Origin: Gelatoporia subvermispora B
Lineage: Eukaryota > Basidiomycota > Agaricomycetes > Polyporales > Gelatoporiaceae
Reading direction: 5' to 3'
DNA: 64,000 nucleotides
Assembly: GCA_000320605.2 (NCBI GenBank)
Contig: KB445810.1
Location: forward strand, 191,722 to 255,721
Shown: positions 11,105 to 21,524 of the stretch, piece by piece
Layout of the letters: every line of letters begins with the position of its first letter
Numbering within the stretch: the stretch's first letter is position 1
Notes under the pieces: generated by a model
Database searches by the model: none
What the model saw: the letters and a program-made list of their open reading frames with translations, nothing else
What the model was told of the DNA's origin: nothing
Program-made: the position numbers and the translations under genes

Positions 11105-12106
11105 ATGGTCTGGAAACGGCAATATCCAATGCGGATCCTGCTCCTGTTGCTCATCGTAGGCCTAACTCATGTTGTTCTCGCGGACGGGAGACACGATAAA
11201 GTCTCACTATCTCATGCTGCTGGCAACAGAAGACAGTTCTTGTTCCCGGGCCTAGGCTACCCTCCTGAACCGACGGCAGCTGCTGCAACTCAGTCCCCCG
11301 AGGCGCCTGCGACTCACACTGCGTTCGACCCCTTCCATATTCCTCTGGAACCAACATCTGAAGCCAAAGGCGAGCATAAGGCCAAAGAGGCCGGAATTAC
11401 CGCAAACCTATCCTCCACAGCGAGTCCCGGCCAGACTATAACCTCAACAGCTCCTGCGACCTCCTCGACCGCTCCCATCCAGGCATCCACCAGTAGCAGC
11501 GCTCCCACGTCTACTTCCTCTAACTCCGGCAAGACAAGGCAATCGGACGCCAACTCCTCACAAGCGTCCTCGGGCACATCTGAGTGGAAGATCGTCTGCG
11601 TCGCGGTGATCGCGTTCAGCGCGGTCGCCGCGATACTGCTCATCGCCGTGTTCTTCGACCAGTGCTGGGGCTTCGCGCGCGACGTAGTCGGGCGGCGCCG
11701 CACGCCCGAGGGTACAGAGGAGTTCGTACCTGACTGGGAGAAGGCGAGCTGGGAGGTGCGCTTCGGCGACGATCGCCACCGCTACCCATCCTTCGCGTCC
11801 GTGCCGTCACCGGTCGTCCCGCCGCCTGCGAGGAAGAACAGCGAAAATCCGTTTGGGATCAGGCCGCTGAGTGTGTCAGGCAGGGATGCGCTTGTATTGC
11901 CGCCAAGCGCGGCGGCATCTTCGACGACGACTGCGACGTATGTGAGCCCGCGGCCTCCGCAATGTCCCAATCAGAGTTCGCAACAAACTCTGGTAGCCTC
12001 GCCGCGTCGCGCAAGCAGCGGGACAACACTGCAACGCAACGCAAGCACCTCCAGTAGGCCGAAGTCGACGATGCCGGAGGACGTGTATGGCGGGATCGAT
12101 GTGTAG
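11105..12106 (+). CDS. Secretory single-pass membrane protein with Ser/Thr-rich ectodomain
   Basis: 333 residues in one exon. The hydrophobic N-terminus (RILLLLLIVGLTHVVLA) is a signal peptide. Residues about 50-155 form a Ser/Thr/Ala/Pro-rich stretch likely to be heavily O-glycosylated. Residues about 160-184 (IVCVAVIAFSAVAAILLIAV) form one transmembrane helix. The cytoplasmic tail of about 145 residues is Pro/Ser-rich with basic patches. This resembles fungal mucin-like wall sensors and the many SKG6-like membrane proteins, but no named domain is recognised. The start could instead be the in-frame ATG at 11129. Confidence 0.65.
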   Translation: MVWKRQYPMRILLLLLIVGLTHVVLADGRHDKVSLSHAAGNRRQFLFPGLGYPPEPTAAAATQSPEAPATHTAFDPFHIPLEPTSEAKGEHKAKEAGITANLSSTASPGQTITSTAPATSSTAPIQASTSSSAPTSTSSNSGKTRQSDANSSQASSGTSEWKIVCVAVIAFSAVAAILLIAVFFDQCWGFARDVVGRRRTPEGTEEFVPDWEKASWEVRFGDDRHRYPSFASVPSPVVPPPARKNSENPFGIRPLSVSGRDALVLPPSAAASSTTTATYVSPRPPQCPNQSSQQTLVASPRRASSGTTLQRNASTSSRPKSTMPEDVYGGIDV

Positions 12107-12264
12107 GGGAGGGTTCCTTGCATATACCACATGTATTCCTATCATTCCTGTATCGCTAGCTCAATCTTGTTGTGCGACATCATTGTATCTGTTGCTCCAG
12201 CCGTATATATTGTGTCCGTTGATAAATGACAGGAGTCAGATTTTGCGCGCTATGAAGGTGGAGG

Positions 12265-12559
12265 TCATTTCTGGCGGTCGGTGCTTGTTGAGGGCTCCGG
12301 TGTAGCAGGAACGACCTCCTCGAGTTGATCGGAAGCCCAAAGTCCTACAGCAGCAAAGGCTGTGATGCCGAGGCTAATGTAAAGACGTGACCGGGCAGGA
12401 AGCACTGTATGACGGAGATTGATCTGAAAAATAGGACAATTGCAGCATACAGCGAGTGCACATACCGGCCCAAGACTCTAGAATGCTCCTATCACGCACT
12501 GGTTTGTCCCTGAGTGGGAAACGCCCGCGAGGTTGTGAGCTTTGGGGATCTTGGCTCAT
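12265..12559 (-). CDS. Small single-helix membrane protein, 72 residues
   Basis: Two exons. The ATG at 12559 sits in a strong context (ccaccatgagc). Exon 1 (12559-12500) ends PLRDKP. An intron 12499-12424 (gtgcgt to ttttcag) joins in phase 0 to exon 2 (12423-12265). Exon 2 encodes INLRHTVLPARSRL, a hydrophobic helix YISLGITAFAAVGLWA, an acidic stretch and a Thr/Pro-rich tail before the stop. Basic residues before one short helix would suit a mitochondrial or ER tail anchor. No family recognised. The gene is head-to-head with riboflavin synthase, 116 bp apart. Confidence 0.5.
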
Positions 12560-12675
12560 GGTGGCGGAGAGCAAAGGGGGACAGACGCGTCTCGCATCGC
12601 GCGTTCCGGCGCGAGTACTTCTTTCTCGCTCTCCCGTGGTGCATCCTCGGACTGCTGATCTGCACTTCCACCGAC

Positions 12676-13574
12676 ATGTTCACAGGTCTGGTATGCTACA
12701 CTGCTCGACTGCCATCCTGTTTCTGACCAGTGTGCGCGGCAGATTGAGCACCTCGGAGCCGTCTCGGTCATCGAGCGCGATGCGGGCGGGTGCACGCTGA
12801 CTATCGCGGACTCTGCGGCAATCCTTGACGATTGCCATATCGGCGACTCTATTGCGGTGAATGGAGCGTGTCTGACGGTTACGGAGTTCGACCCGAAGGC
12901 TCAAGGGGGCTGGTTTACGGTCTGGCTCGCGAATGAGACTCTGGAGAGGACAGATCTCGGTACGTGGACCCCTCGCTATGTCTTTTATATGAGGGGCTCA
13001 CTTGCATAGGGGAGAGGACGGTCGGAGATCAGGTCAACCTAGAGCGCGCAATGGGAGCGCACGTTCGTTTCGGTGGACACTTCGTACAAGTATGTATCGC
13101 AACTGCGCAAGCTTCCCGACGCAGCGCTGCTACCATCCCGACATTTGCCTAGTCAGAGTGCTAACCGATCGTCCCCAGGCCCACGTCGATACAACAGCGA
13201 CGATCGTTAACCGGGAACCAGACGGGGACTCGCTCCGGTTGACGTTCCAGCTCCCGGAGGCGACTCCCGCACGCCCGTCGCTCCTCCCATACATCATCCC
13301 GAAGGGTTACGTCGCGATTGACGGGGCCTCGCTCACCGTCACGGGCGTCGACGACGCGCAGCGGACGTTCGGCGTGATGCTCATCACGCATACACAGGAG
13401 AAGATCACGCTGAGCAAGAAGCCCATCGGCGCGAAGGTCAACATCGAGGCGGACATGGTGGGGAAGTACGTCGAGAAGAGCGTCCATGCGGCGCTCAGTG
13501 GCGGCGAGGGCCCGACGAGGACATTGATTGAGAAGGTGGTGGAGGACGTTCTGCGCAAGAAGGGCCTTGCATGA
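12676..13574 (+). CDS. RIB5: Riboflavin synthase (alpha subunit type)
   Basis: Catalyses the last step of vitamin B2 synthesis: dismutation of two 6,7-dimethyl-8-ribityllumazine molecules to riboflavin and a pyrimidinedione. Four exons: 12676-12690, 12743-12959, 13010-13089 and 13179-13574, giving 235 residues with all phases consistent. The first five codons (MFTGL) form a micro-exon joined to IEHLGAV, restoring the family start MFTG(L/I)(V/I)E. The two tandem lumazine-binding beta-barrels are clear: IGDSIAVNGACLTVTEFD then GGHFVQAHVDTTATI in the first, PKGYVAIDGASLTVTGVDD in the second. The C-terminal helix that trimerises the enzyme is present. Length matches fungal Rib5. Cytosolic housekeeping gene. 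Confidence 0.96.
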
Positions 13575-13853
13575 GGAAAACATGTGGTAAATAGGAGTGT
13601 ATGCTAGGATGCTAGGGGCTTGCGAGAGGAAAGGAATACGGATTAACGATGTTTTGTGAATCTACTTCCGACGGGCTCGAGTAGATGCGGGCGCCAAGGG
13701 ACCCGCCCGAGAAGGAAAGCTGTAATCGAGGCCGAGCGAGGTCGACCCCTTGAACCTCGACCTACAACTTGACTTGCGTGTCTCCTTCCCAACGTCGGGC
13801 ACTACGCCCTCTAGATCTCATACTCTATACACCTTGAGGTACTCACTAATGTA

Positions 13854-15797
13854 ATGGAAGGCCCTGTCAAGGCAAAGGTCCGCTCGCCACTGCTGCACTG
13901 TCGTGAGCTAGTCATTCACCCGTCCTAGGTCACCGCGAGGCTGCCAGTGGGGGGCGCACGCTCGCGTCCGGGGTCGCCCACCAAATTGCAGCCAACTGTA
14001 CCCTCTGTGAGTGCTGTGCGACCCAGGGCGAAGGTCACGAGCACCGCGAACATACACATGCGCAAGACGAACAGCGCGCCGGCGAATGTGGCTGCGAGCA
14101 CAAGCAGCAAGCCCATGGCAGGCCCCCCGCGCGCACCGTCGCCGTTCAAGGCCGCACAGGGGCGGAGCTCGCAGGATGCGTCTACGCCTGGAGCAGGAAC
14201 GTCGCAGGTCAAGGCGCGCCTGACTGCGCGGGCGAACGGCTCACGCTCTGCGTCCCCGCAGCCGGAGCTGCGCCAGCGTGCCCTAACTGCCGCGCCCCAG
14301 GATCTATCGGCGGGGGCTCGCCAACGAAGAGGGAGTGCGTCGTCTTCTCTCCACGCCAAGTCACCCTCGCATTCAGGGTTGTCTGTACCATCATCGCCCT
14401 CGAAGTCAATATTGTCCTCCGCGGACGAGAACAGCTCGACCGTAGGATCGACAGCAGGGAGCACAGTGAATGGGGTTATACGCGTGAGATCCAAGGTATC
14501 TAGAGTCACAGAGCTAGGTCAGGGCCAGTCGTCTGCGGCCTCGCTCTCTCCCCCGTCATCTCTTCCTCGAAGTCGGCCGGCGCGTGTGCCATCAATATCC
14601 AGCCTGTCGCCCCTGTCTCCACTGGCCATCTCCGATGGTCCTCTATCGCCACCCGTGTCTGCACCGAGCGGACACACGCGATTTGCGACCACGCGCGAGA
14701 GCCCTACCCAGCGCTCGCATCCTTTCCAGCCCTTTTCAGACGACCATGCAGTAAGGTATCCTGCGCCGTCCGGAAGAGGCGGCTCAGCTGCTCAGTTCGA
14801 GCCTCAATCACCACCAACGTCTACACTTTCCTTTTCCTCCCGGTCTTCCGCTTCACATTCTTCTGCTTCTTATGAGACCCAGAATACGGATGTGAGCCGC
14901 AGCACTGCACCCACACTCAATCCCCGATTGAACGCAAACCCTCGAATCCGGGCAGCGCTCACGCGAACGAATATGGATAGTCCGAGCTCGCATATAGACC
15001 GAGCTCCTTCTGAACCTACGTCACCAACATCGCCAAGTGATGATCATTACGACGACGACAGAGACGAAGAAGAAGATGCGGACGGACATGCCACTGAAGA
15101 CGTCCCTGAAGACATGGACCCGGACCGTAAATTGAAGGCAGAGGCCAAATCTAATCGCAAGGTGTGCTATTTTCTCTTTATGTTGATTGAATTTAACGCA
15201 TACAACGACTCATCATCGCAGATTGCGGACCTCGAAATCACGAACCGCTCTCTCCTGGCCATCAACTCCTCCCTCGAAGCAATGAAGCATAAGCAAGCCA
15301 AGGAGATCCGCGATCTTAAGCGCAAGCTGCGCGAGTCGCGGCTCGTCCTCCCGCCTCCCGCGTTCCGTGCTGTGCAGGAAGACATGCCGGACGAAGACGA
15401 AGAGGACGCGGACGACAGCGACGATGGGGACGACGCAGCGTTACTAGAGGGCACGGACGACGAGCCGTTCCGGCGCGTGCGCATCATGCTCGAGACGCTC
15501 CTCGACTCGTGCCGCATCGCGCTCGCAACAAAGCCCGCCGACTTTGCAGGCGGCGCCGCGACGAAGGTGCTCAGTGCAGAGGAAGTGCGCAACTGGCGCG
15601 GCGAGGACCCCGACGCCGAGACGCGCTCGTCCCCCGACGCGGACGCGGATAGCCGGCCCCTCACCCCCTCGCGAGTGGCGGTCCCCGATAGCGACGGCGG
15701 CCTGGAGAGCGAAGACGAGGTGGAGGCGTCGTTGCTCGAGCCGGATGTCGCGTCTGCCGTATCACTGCCCCCAATAACGGTTACGCCCTCCCCATAG
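13854..15797 (+). CDS. Ser/Pro-rich protein with short coiled coil, unknown function
   Basis: Three exons: 13854-13877 (MEGPVKAK), 13929-15161 and 15222-15797; 610 residues. The second intron (gtgtgc to tcgcag) is 60 nt and read-through in frame, so a naive ORF wrongly includes it. Residues 1-390 are low-complexity Ser/Pro/Arg with many SP and SPR sites, likely phosphorylated and disordered. An acidic segment (DDDRDEEEDADGHATEDV) follows. A coiled coil runs IADLEITNRSLLAINSSLEA then KRKLRESRL. A compact conserved-looking block (FRRVRIMLETLLDSCRIAL) then precedes an acidic tail. I do not recognise a family. Layout suggests a cytoskeletal or nuclear scaffold, by analogy only. Confidence 0.72.
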
Positions 15798-16093
15798 ATC
15801 TATGCTAGATATGCTCTGACAATGACGAACACTACACGCTGGCTACTCCTCACGAACTCGGCGCGGATGGAACTCGGATACGACTCGTACTATACCCATG
15901 CATCTTTCGTGGTCCGTCGCATAGCATCGCAATGCATCTTTATTCTTTCACACTATCCGGGCTGCTTGTTCTCTAGTTGCATTCGTAACATACATATGCC
16001 AAGCTGGTCGCAGACCGTCCATTCCCATTGTCCACAGTCATATTATGTTAACGCGAGGCCGCGCCTCTATGTCATATATCTCAACCTCATTTC
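15798..16093. other. 3' intergenic spacer, convergent genes
   Basis: About 300 bp between the convergent ends of the coiled-coil gene and class I myosin. AT-richer than the flanking exons and consistent with two 3' UTRs. Nothing else seen. Confidence 0.5.
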
Positions 16094-19000
16094 TTATTCA
16101 TCCTCCGCTATCCTTTGTGCCCGCTTAGCCAGCTACGACCAAGAATCAATACATCAGTACAAGCAAAGTCTCCGAGGCTTCCAGACACTTACAGCAGCAG
16201 CAAGGTCCAGCTGCCCACCGATCGCAGGAGCCTTTGCGGCTCCGCCAGGCTTCGGTTTAGGCGCAGCAGCCGGCGGTTTCGTTGCAGCAGGCACCGGTGG
16301 CTTGGCGCCGACTTTAGGCGCACCAGGTTTACTCGCGACGGGGGGCGGCCCAGGCTTTGGCTTCGAAGCAACGGGAGGCTTGGGTGCGAGCGAGCTCCCA
16401 GGACGTGAAGCCGCAGGGGTTGAATGAGCAGAGCCATTTGTAGGCGTCGCCGACGCGGTCTTCTTCCAGGGTGCTGCGGACCCGTTGGATGGGGCCATAC
16501 CGGGGAATACAGCAACAGGCTTTGCAGATGGATCCGCTGAGACGGACTTCACAGCGGGCGCGGCAGGCGCGGCGGGGGCGACTGAGGCCGGCCGGCGGTT
16601 GGCTGGAGGTGGTGGGGGAGGCGGCGGGACCGGTGTGACCTTCGGCTTTGGAGGAACGAGTTCGAGATAGTTGTTCGGGGCCCAGCCCTCGGCACCATCT
16701 TTCTTGACCAACCACCAGCCGTTGTCGTCCTTCTCAACTAGCTCCACGAGATCGTCTTTCTTGAGACACATCTCGCCTTCTTGTCCCTCAAAAGCATACT
16801 TCGCGCGATACATCTCAGCCTCAGGCTCTTCCGGCGGAGGAGGTGGCGGCGGAGGCGCTACAGCTCTACCAGGAGGTGGTGGTGGCGCACGGGGCACACT
16901 GCTGGCGGCAGCGGTGGTAGTCGCCGCAGGAACACTAGGCTTGACGGCAGCAGCAGGTGTTGATTTGCCGGGTAACGGCTGTGCCTTTGGTGTCGAGCGG
17001 GACCCGGCCGGCTGGCAAGTAATATTAGTAGGGTACTCAGCAGCGATAAACAGGTGAATTTACTTTCGAAGGACCGCCCTTCTTAAGCAGCTTTCCTTGA
17101 GTGATGGGGCGTACAACACCCTCCTTGCGCTTTGGCGGTGGTCGAGACAAACTGCTCGGTGGTTCACCTGACGGTACGTGGACTGTATGACTCTTGTAGA
17201 CATCGTTCCTCGGGACCGTCTCATCCTTGATGAACTTGATCTGGGCTGTCTTCTCCTTCTTCTTGGTGTACTCAATTCTGTAAGAGTGTCAACTTAGGTT
17301 CGATGTGTCGGGAAACTGGATACTGACGTAGGTCCAATCAACAAGTTGATGCTAGCTTGCGTTAGCTGCAGCAGGTTAGTCGCGAACTCGGTCTTGAATA
17401 CACAGCTGATGAGAGGGTCGCCTTCTTCCGTGGGGCCGAGGTTCAATGCCTGAGCTAGGGTTATAGAGGCTTCTATGGAGACTCATAGGAATACATACGA
17501 GCCAGTCATCTCTCATGTTCGACATGGATATGCTCTTGATAGTAACGAGTGGGATCTTACGCTCTAGAACATACGCAGTTTGTCCATCCTTACTCTGCGT
17601 TAGGCTCACAATATGGACAGCTTTCTGGGTCTAAATGAAGAGTCAGAATAAGCCTTAACGCCAATAAACAGCATACATACGACTACCAGGAAGCGCGGAC
17701 TAGGTTTGCTAGAACGTGCCAATTTCGACACGAGCAATTGCCCCCGAGAGCTAAACGTGACCTTATCGGCTGCAGGATCATGAACACTAATGACATATGA
17801 GCGTTGCAACTATACGTACAGCCAATATTGCACGCCTCCTTGAGCTGTTCCCCGAGTGGACTGGGCCCGTTGAGATCAAGATAGTCGCCCATGAATCGAC
17901 GGTACCCGAGTAAACTGAACCGCCGTCGCTCCTTGCGGCCCGCGAGGATCTGGTGCCCATAGTCGCGGATCCTGGCATACTCCAACGCCTCTTTGTTGTT
18001 CTTCCAGAACCGCTGAATGCGTCGCGCACACTCGTGCTTGTAGCGCATAAAGTTACGCCACGCACGCTGGATACGGCCGGCCATGTTGTGCCAGTATCGG
18101 TCTCGCATTGTTTCTAGTGCGAAGAGCTATGATCATGATCGTAATTAGGGGCACCGTCAAGAGCTATGAGCAATTATACTCACCGTCTCCGGACTCTTGA
18201 TGAATGCCTTCGTGACACCCATCTGCCATTCTTCCTTGGCAATTCCAGTGTCAGTGAGGATCCGTTCGCAAGCGGTCTTCGCTTCGCCTTGCCAAGTGTA
18301 CTCGCCGGCGTAGGACGTCGCAGGTGAAAGTAGATAGAACCTTTCAACGATCTTCTCGAATGTGTTCCTGTATGCGAAGCCAGCACGCCGTACGCGAATG
18401 TTCTCCTGCAGACCGAGGTACTTAATCTGGTGCAGAACAGCCTTCGTGTCATACTCCGTCGAACTACGATTCTGATTCGGCTTGATCGTACGAATGTACG
18501 AGGGTTGCGCACGCATCAGGTTGTCTACCAGGGCACCAGCGGAAGCCTACACAAAACCACTTCGTTTTTATATCGATACACTGGACATGTAGAAGCTCAC
18601 CTTGATCCTGTCTCCAGCAGTAGGCGGCCTCTTCTTGCTGTTGGGATCTGGCCGATCGGGGAAGAGGCCTTGCAAGAACTGGTTGTCACTAGCGCCAACA
18701 AGATCAAGTAGATCCTTGACGAGCACATCCTTGTTCTTGTCCGTCATACCCGAGACATTGTACATGACATCACCCGCATAGTGGCGGATGAGGAATTGCG
18801 CACCCCGTGACTCGAAGTGCGGGTTCGACGCAAGTGCCGACATCCGCTGGACGAAGCTGTTGTCTGCTGCGCTGGGGTCAGCGTGTGCGGTCGCACAGGC
18901 ATCGTTGAGCGCCGCGAAGAGACCAGGCGGGCGTCGCTCTTCTATGAGATCACACACAATCTTGTTGTTGAAGTACTTGATCGGCGTCCACTTGATTTCC

Positions 19001-20784
19001 TCCCTGACATATTCTTCCTGCTCGGTCTTGAGAGTCAGCTCGATGAAGATCTGCTGAAGCTTCTCGTTGACATAGTTGATGCACAGTTGCTCGAACGAGT
19101 TGTCCTGGAATGTGAATCAGAATCAGAAGACAAATAATATTCATCAAATAGTGGCACGAACCTCGAAGATCTCGAATCCAAAGATATCCTGCACCGGAAT
19201 GAGAGCTGAGATAGTCCTGCATGAGGGGGACGACGCACCAGGATACCGATCAAATGCGCAGTAGTAGACCTTGCCTTCATAGAGACGTTAACCTTCGAGA
19301 CGATCCATTCGAACAGGTTGTTGTAAATCGCCTTTGCCAGTGCATCACGCCCTGAAGATGCCTGCGCAGGGTTGAGTGGGACATCATATACTGAGCCTCT
19401 ACGTCCGCCGCGCTGGGTCTCCATGACTTTCGTTGTCATCGCCTTCTGGACGAGTGCACCATCGACGCCTATGAGATAGGCGATGAAGTCTGTGATACTC
19501 GTGTCTGCAATTCGCGCGTTGCCGTCATCCTGCTCCTCGTACTGGATGTTGCCCAGCCAGAGGACGATGGCAAGCATACGGAAGATCTCGCTCTGCTCGT
19601 AGTCACTCAGCCCAATGACCTGCATGGCTTTCTATGGTAGTGTTAGAGATCATTACATTGATTACGGCAGTAATGACTGACGAGTGTCTCAGAGAAATCT
19701 TGTGTATCATCAATTCCCTGTACTTCGAGACAGTTGCTAAGGCACGTGTATGCATACTGGTCTGGGGTCTGCAAACCGAACGCCTCTATTAAAGACGTCA
19801 GTGTTGTGATGGGTCTCAAATTTCGTACAACATACCTCGTTGCTCATCAGAGGCAGCCTTCGTGAATTGATAGAAGATGTGGAAATTCCGCTCATTCTCA
19901 ACCTGTCCAACTACACGACCCTTCTCTAGCAAGTAGTTTGTGATCTGGGCGCCGATCGGCTCTCCCTGAGCGTTGAACATGATCTCGAGATATTTGCCCT
20001 AGATAGAATTGAGTGCACGCCTTTCCTAGGGATTGTTCGCACATACGTGTCGACTAGAATTATTGTTGCGCAGAGTTTTCGCACAGCCGAAACTCTCCAG
20101 CAATGGGTTAGTGGCAAGTACCATGTCCTTGATTTCCTGGATGCTGCTGTCCTGTCCACCTGACACTGCGGCGACATATTGCATGATACGCTTCGCTGCC
20201 TCCGTCTTGCCCGCACCGGACTCTCCGGAGATGATCACGCACTGGTTCTCATGGTACGCATTCATGTTGTAGTATGCAGACTCTGCAATACTGAAGACGT
20301 GTGGAGGAACCTCGAGTCGGTTCTTGCCCTTGTATCGCTGCAGTACCTCATCAGTGTAGATGCCGAGATCTGCAGCGGTTCGTCAGAGCGCCCAGTAAGT
20401 ATCGCCTTGCGACCCGCACCTCGGAAGGGATTGACAGAGATCAACACGGGACCGATGTAGGTGTATATTTCTCCACCCTTCCACCGTTTCTCCAAGTTCT
20501 CGTTGATGGCCTCGTTGGTGATCGTCGACAGCAGGGTCATATCGGACACGCCAACCTGCTTCTTCTTGAAGCCCTCCTTCCAGTCTGCCTATGGGGACAC
20601 ATCAATAGCATGTACTATAGCGGAGACAAACCGAACATACCTTAGCTACTCCTCCCTTGGAGGCGGCGCCACCCCCCTTCTTGGGGGTCGCAGCGACCTT
20701 CTTACCCGCCTTCTTAGATATCGCCTGGTGATCGACAGGTGCATGAAGATAGAGTAGCACAGAACGATCCATTTTACTCACCAT
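16094..20784 (-). CDS. MYO1: Class I unconventional myosin (Myo3/Myo5/MyoA type)
   Basis: Actin motor for endocytosis and hyphal tip growth, activating Arp2/3 at cortical patches. I read about 17 exons. The first holds only the initiator ATG (20784-20782), followed directly by gtgagt; the next begins [12 protein letters not shown]. Motor landmarks: P-loop [16 protein letters not shown], switch region [20 protein letters not shown], relay DIFGFEIFE, and the TEDS site as Ser in [11 protein letters not shown], where fungal PAK kinases activate the motor. Two IQ motifs ([26 protein letters not shown]) bind calmodulin. A TH1 lipid-binding domain follows, then a Pro-rich region and an SH3 domain ([20 protein letters not shown]). 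The last 39 nt exon (16132-16094) supplies the end [17 protein letters not shown], a short acidic Arp2/3-binding tail. Confidence 0.95.
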
Positions 20785-21524
20785 GCTACAATATGAGTGC
20801 TAATGTATGTTGCACGACTGTGCACGCCGCTGCAACGCGGTTCAAGGTCGACTAGAGTGTACCCAGCTGCGTGCGCACAGCAAGGCACGGGGCTGTAAGA
20901 TATGGGCTACGCAGCTGCTCCGTATGGCAGTGTCGTGTGCGCGATGGACAGGCAAGTAAGATAGATGCTCAGGCCAGGAGTATAGACTGGTCAGAAATGA
21001 AATGAAGTGCAGCAGCGAGACGATATAAGGTGCTGATGCTAGCGGCTGAGCTCAAGCGTGTCATCGCACCCGGTTGCGCAGGCGCTTGTCGCGCGTAAAC
21101 CCTAACCCATGCAGTCTGCATGAAGACGAAGAGTATAAGAGCAAGCACTCTAAGTAGGGTCTCAGGTGTGTAATGACTGGGAAGACTCGTTGGAGTCGGT
21201 GCTTATTGCACCGGGGGCTAGGGATGAATCGCTGATGGATCACATTTATTAAAGATCAATCCGTACTCGCGCTGACATGATCTTATTGCATATATTCTCC
21301 TGTCTTTCAAAATTTCAAGGCTGTGGACTTCCAGATGCGCCAGAACTGATCCGACCTACTCGATGACCTCGTACGAGTATGTGCGGATGTTTGTCATGAC
21401 GGACAAGTTCTGGGGTATAACCTAGCCTACTGCTGAATGCTCAGGATGACTGGACTTCTCACCAGATTGCAGTCAAAGTGGTCGAATGAGTGACAACACC
21501 GTAAACCTATCGTCATGACCTGCA
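20785..21524. other. Promoter region of class I myosin
   Basis: 740 bp between the myosin start and the stop of the upstream UCS-chaperone gene on the same strand. It must hold the myosin promoter and the chaperone's 3' UTR. No clear TATA box or ORF with support was found. Confidence 0.45.

Noticed and set aside
15162..15221. Extra 20 residues (CYFLFMLIEFNAY) as a membrane segment in the coiled-coil protein
   Set aside because: It is an in-frame 60 nt intron with good donor and acceptor, not coding sequence.
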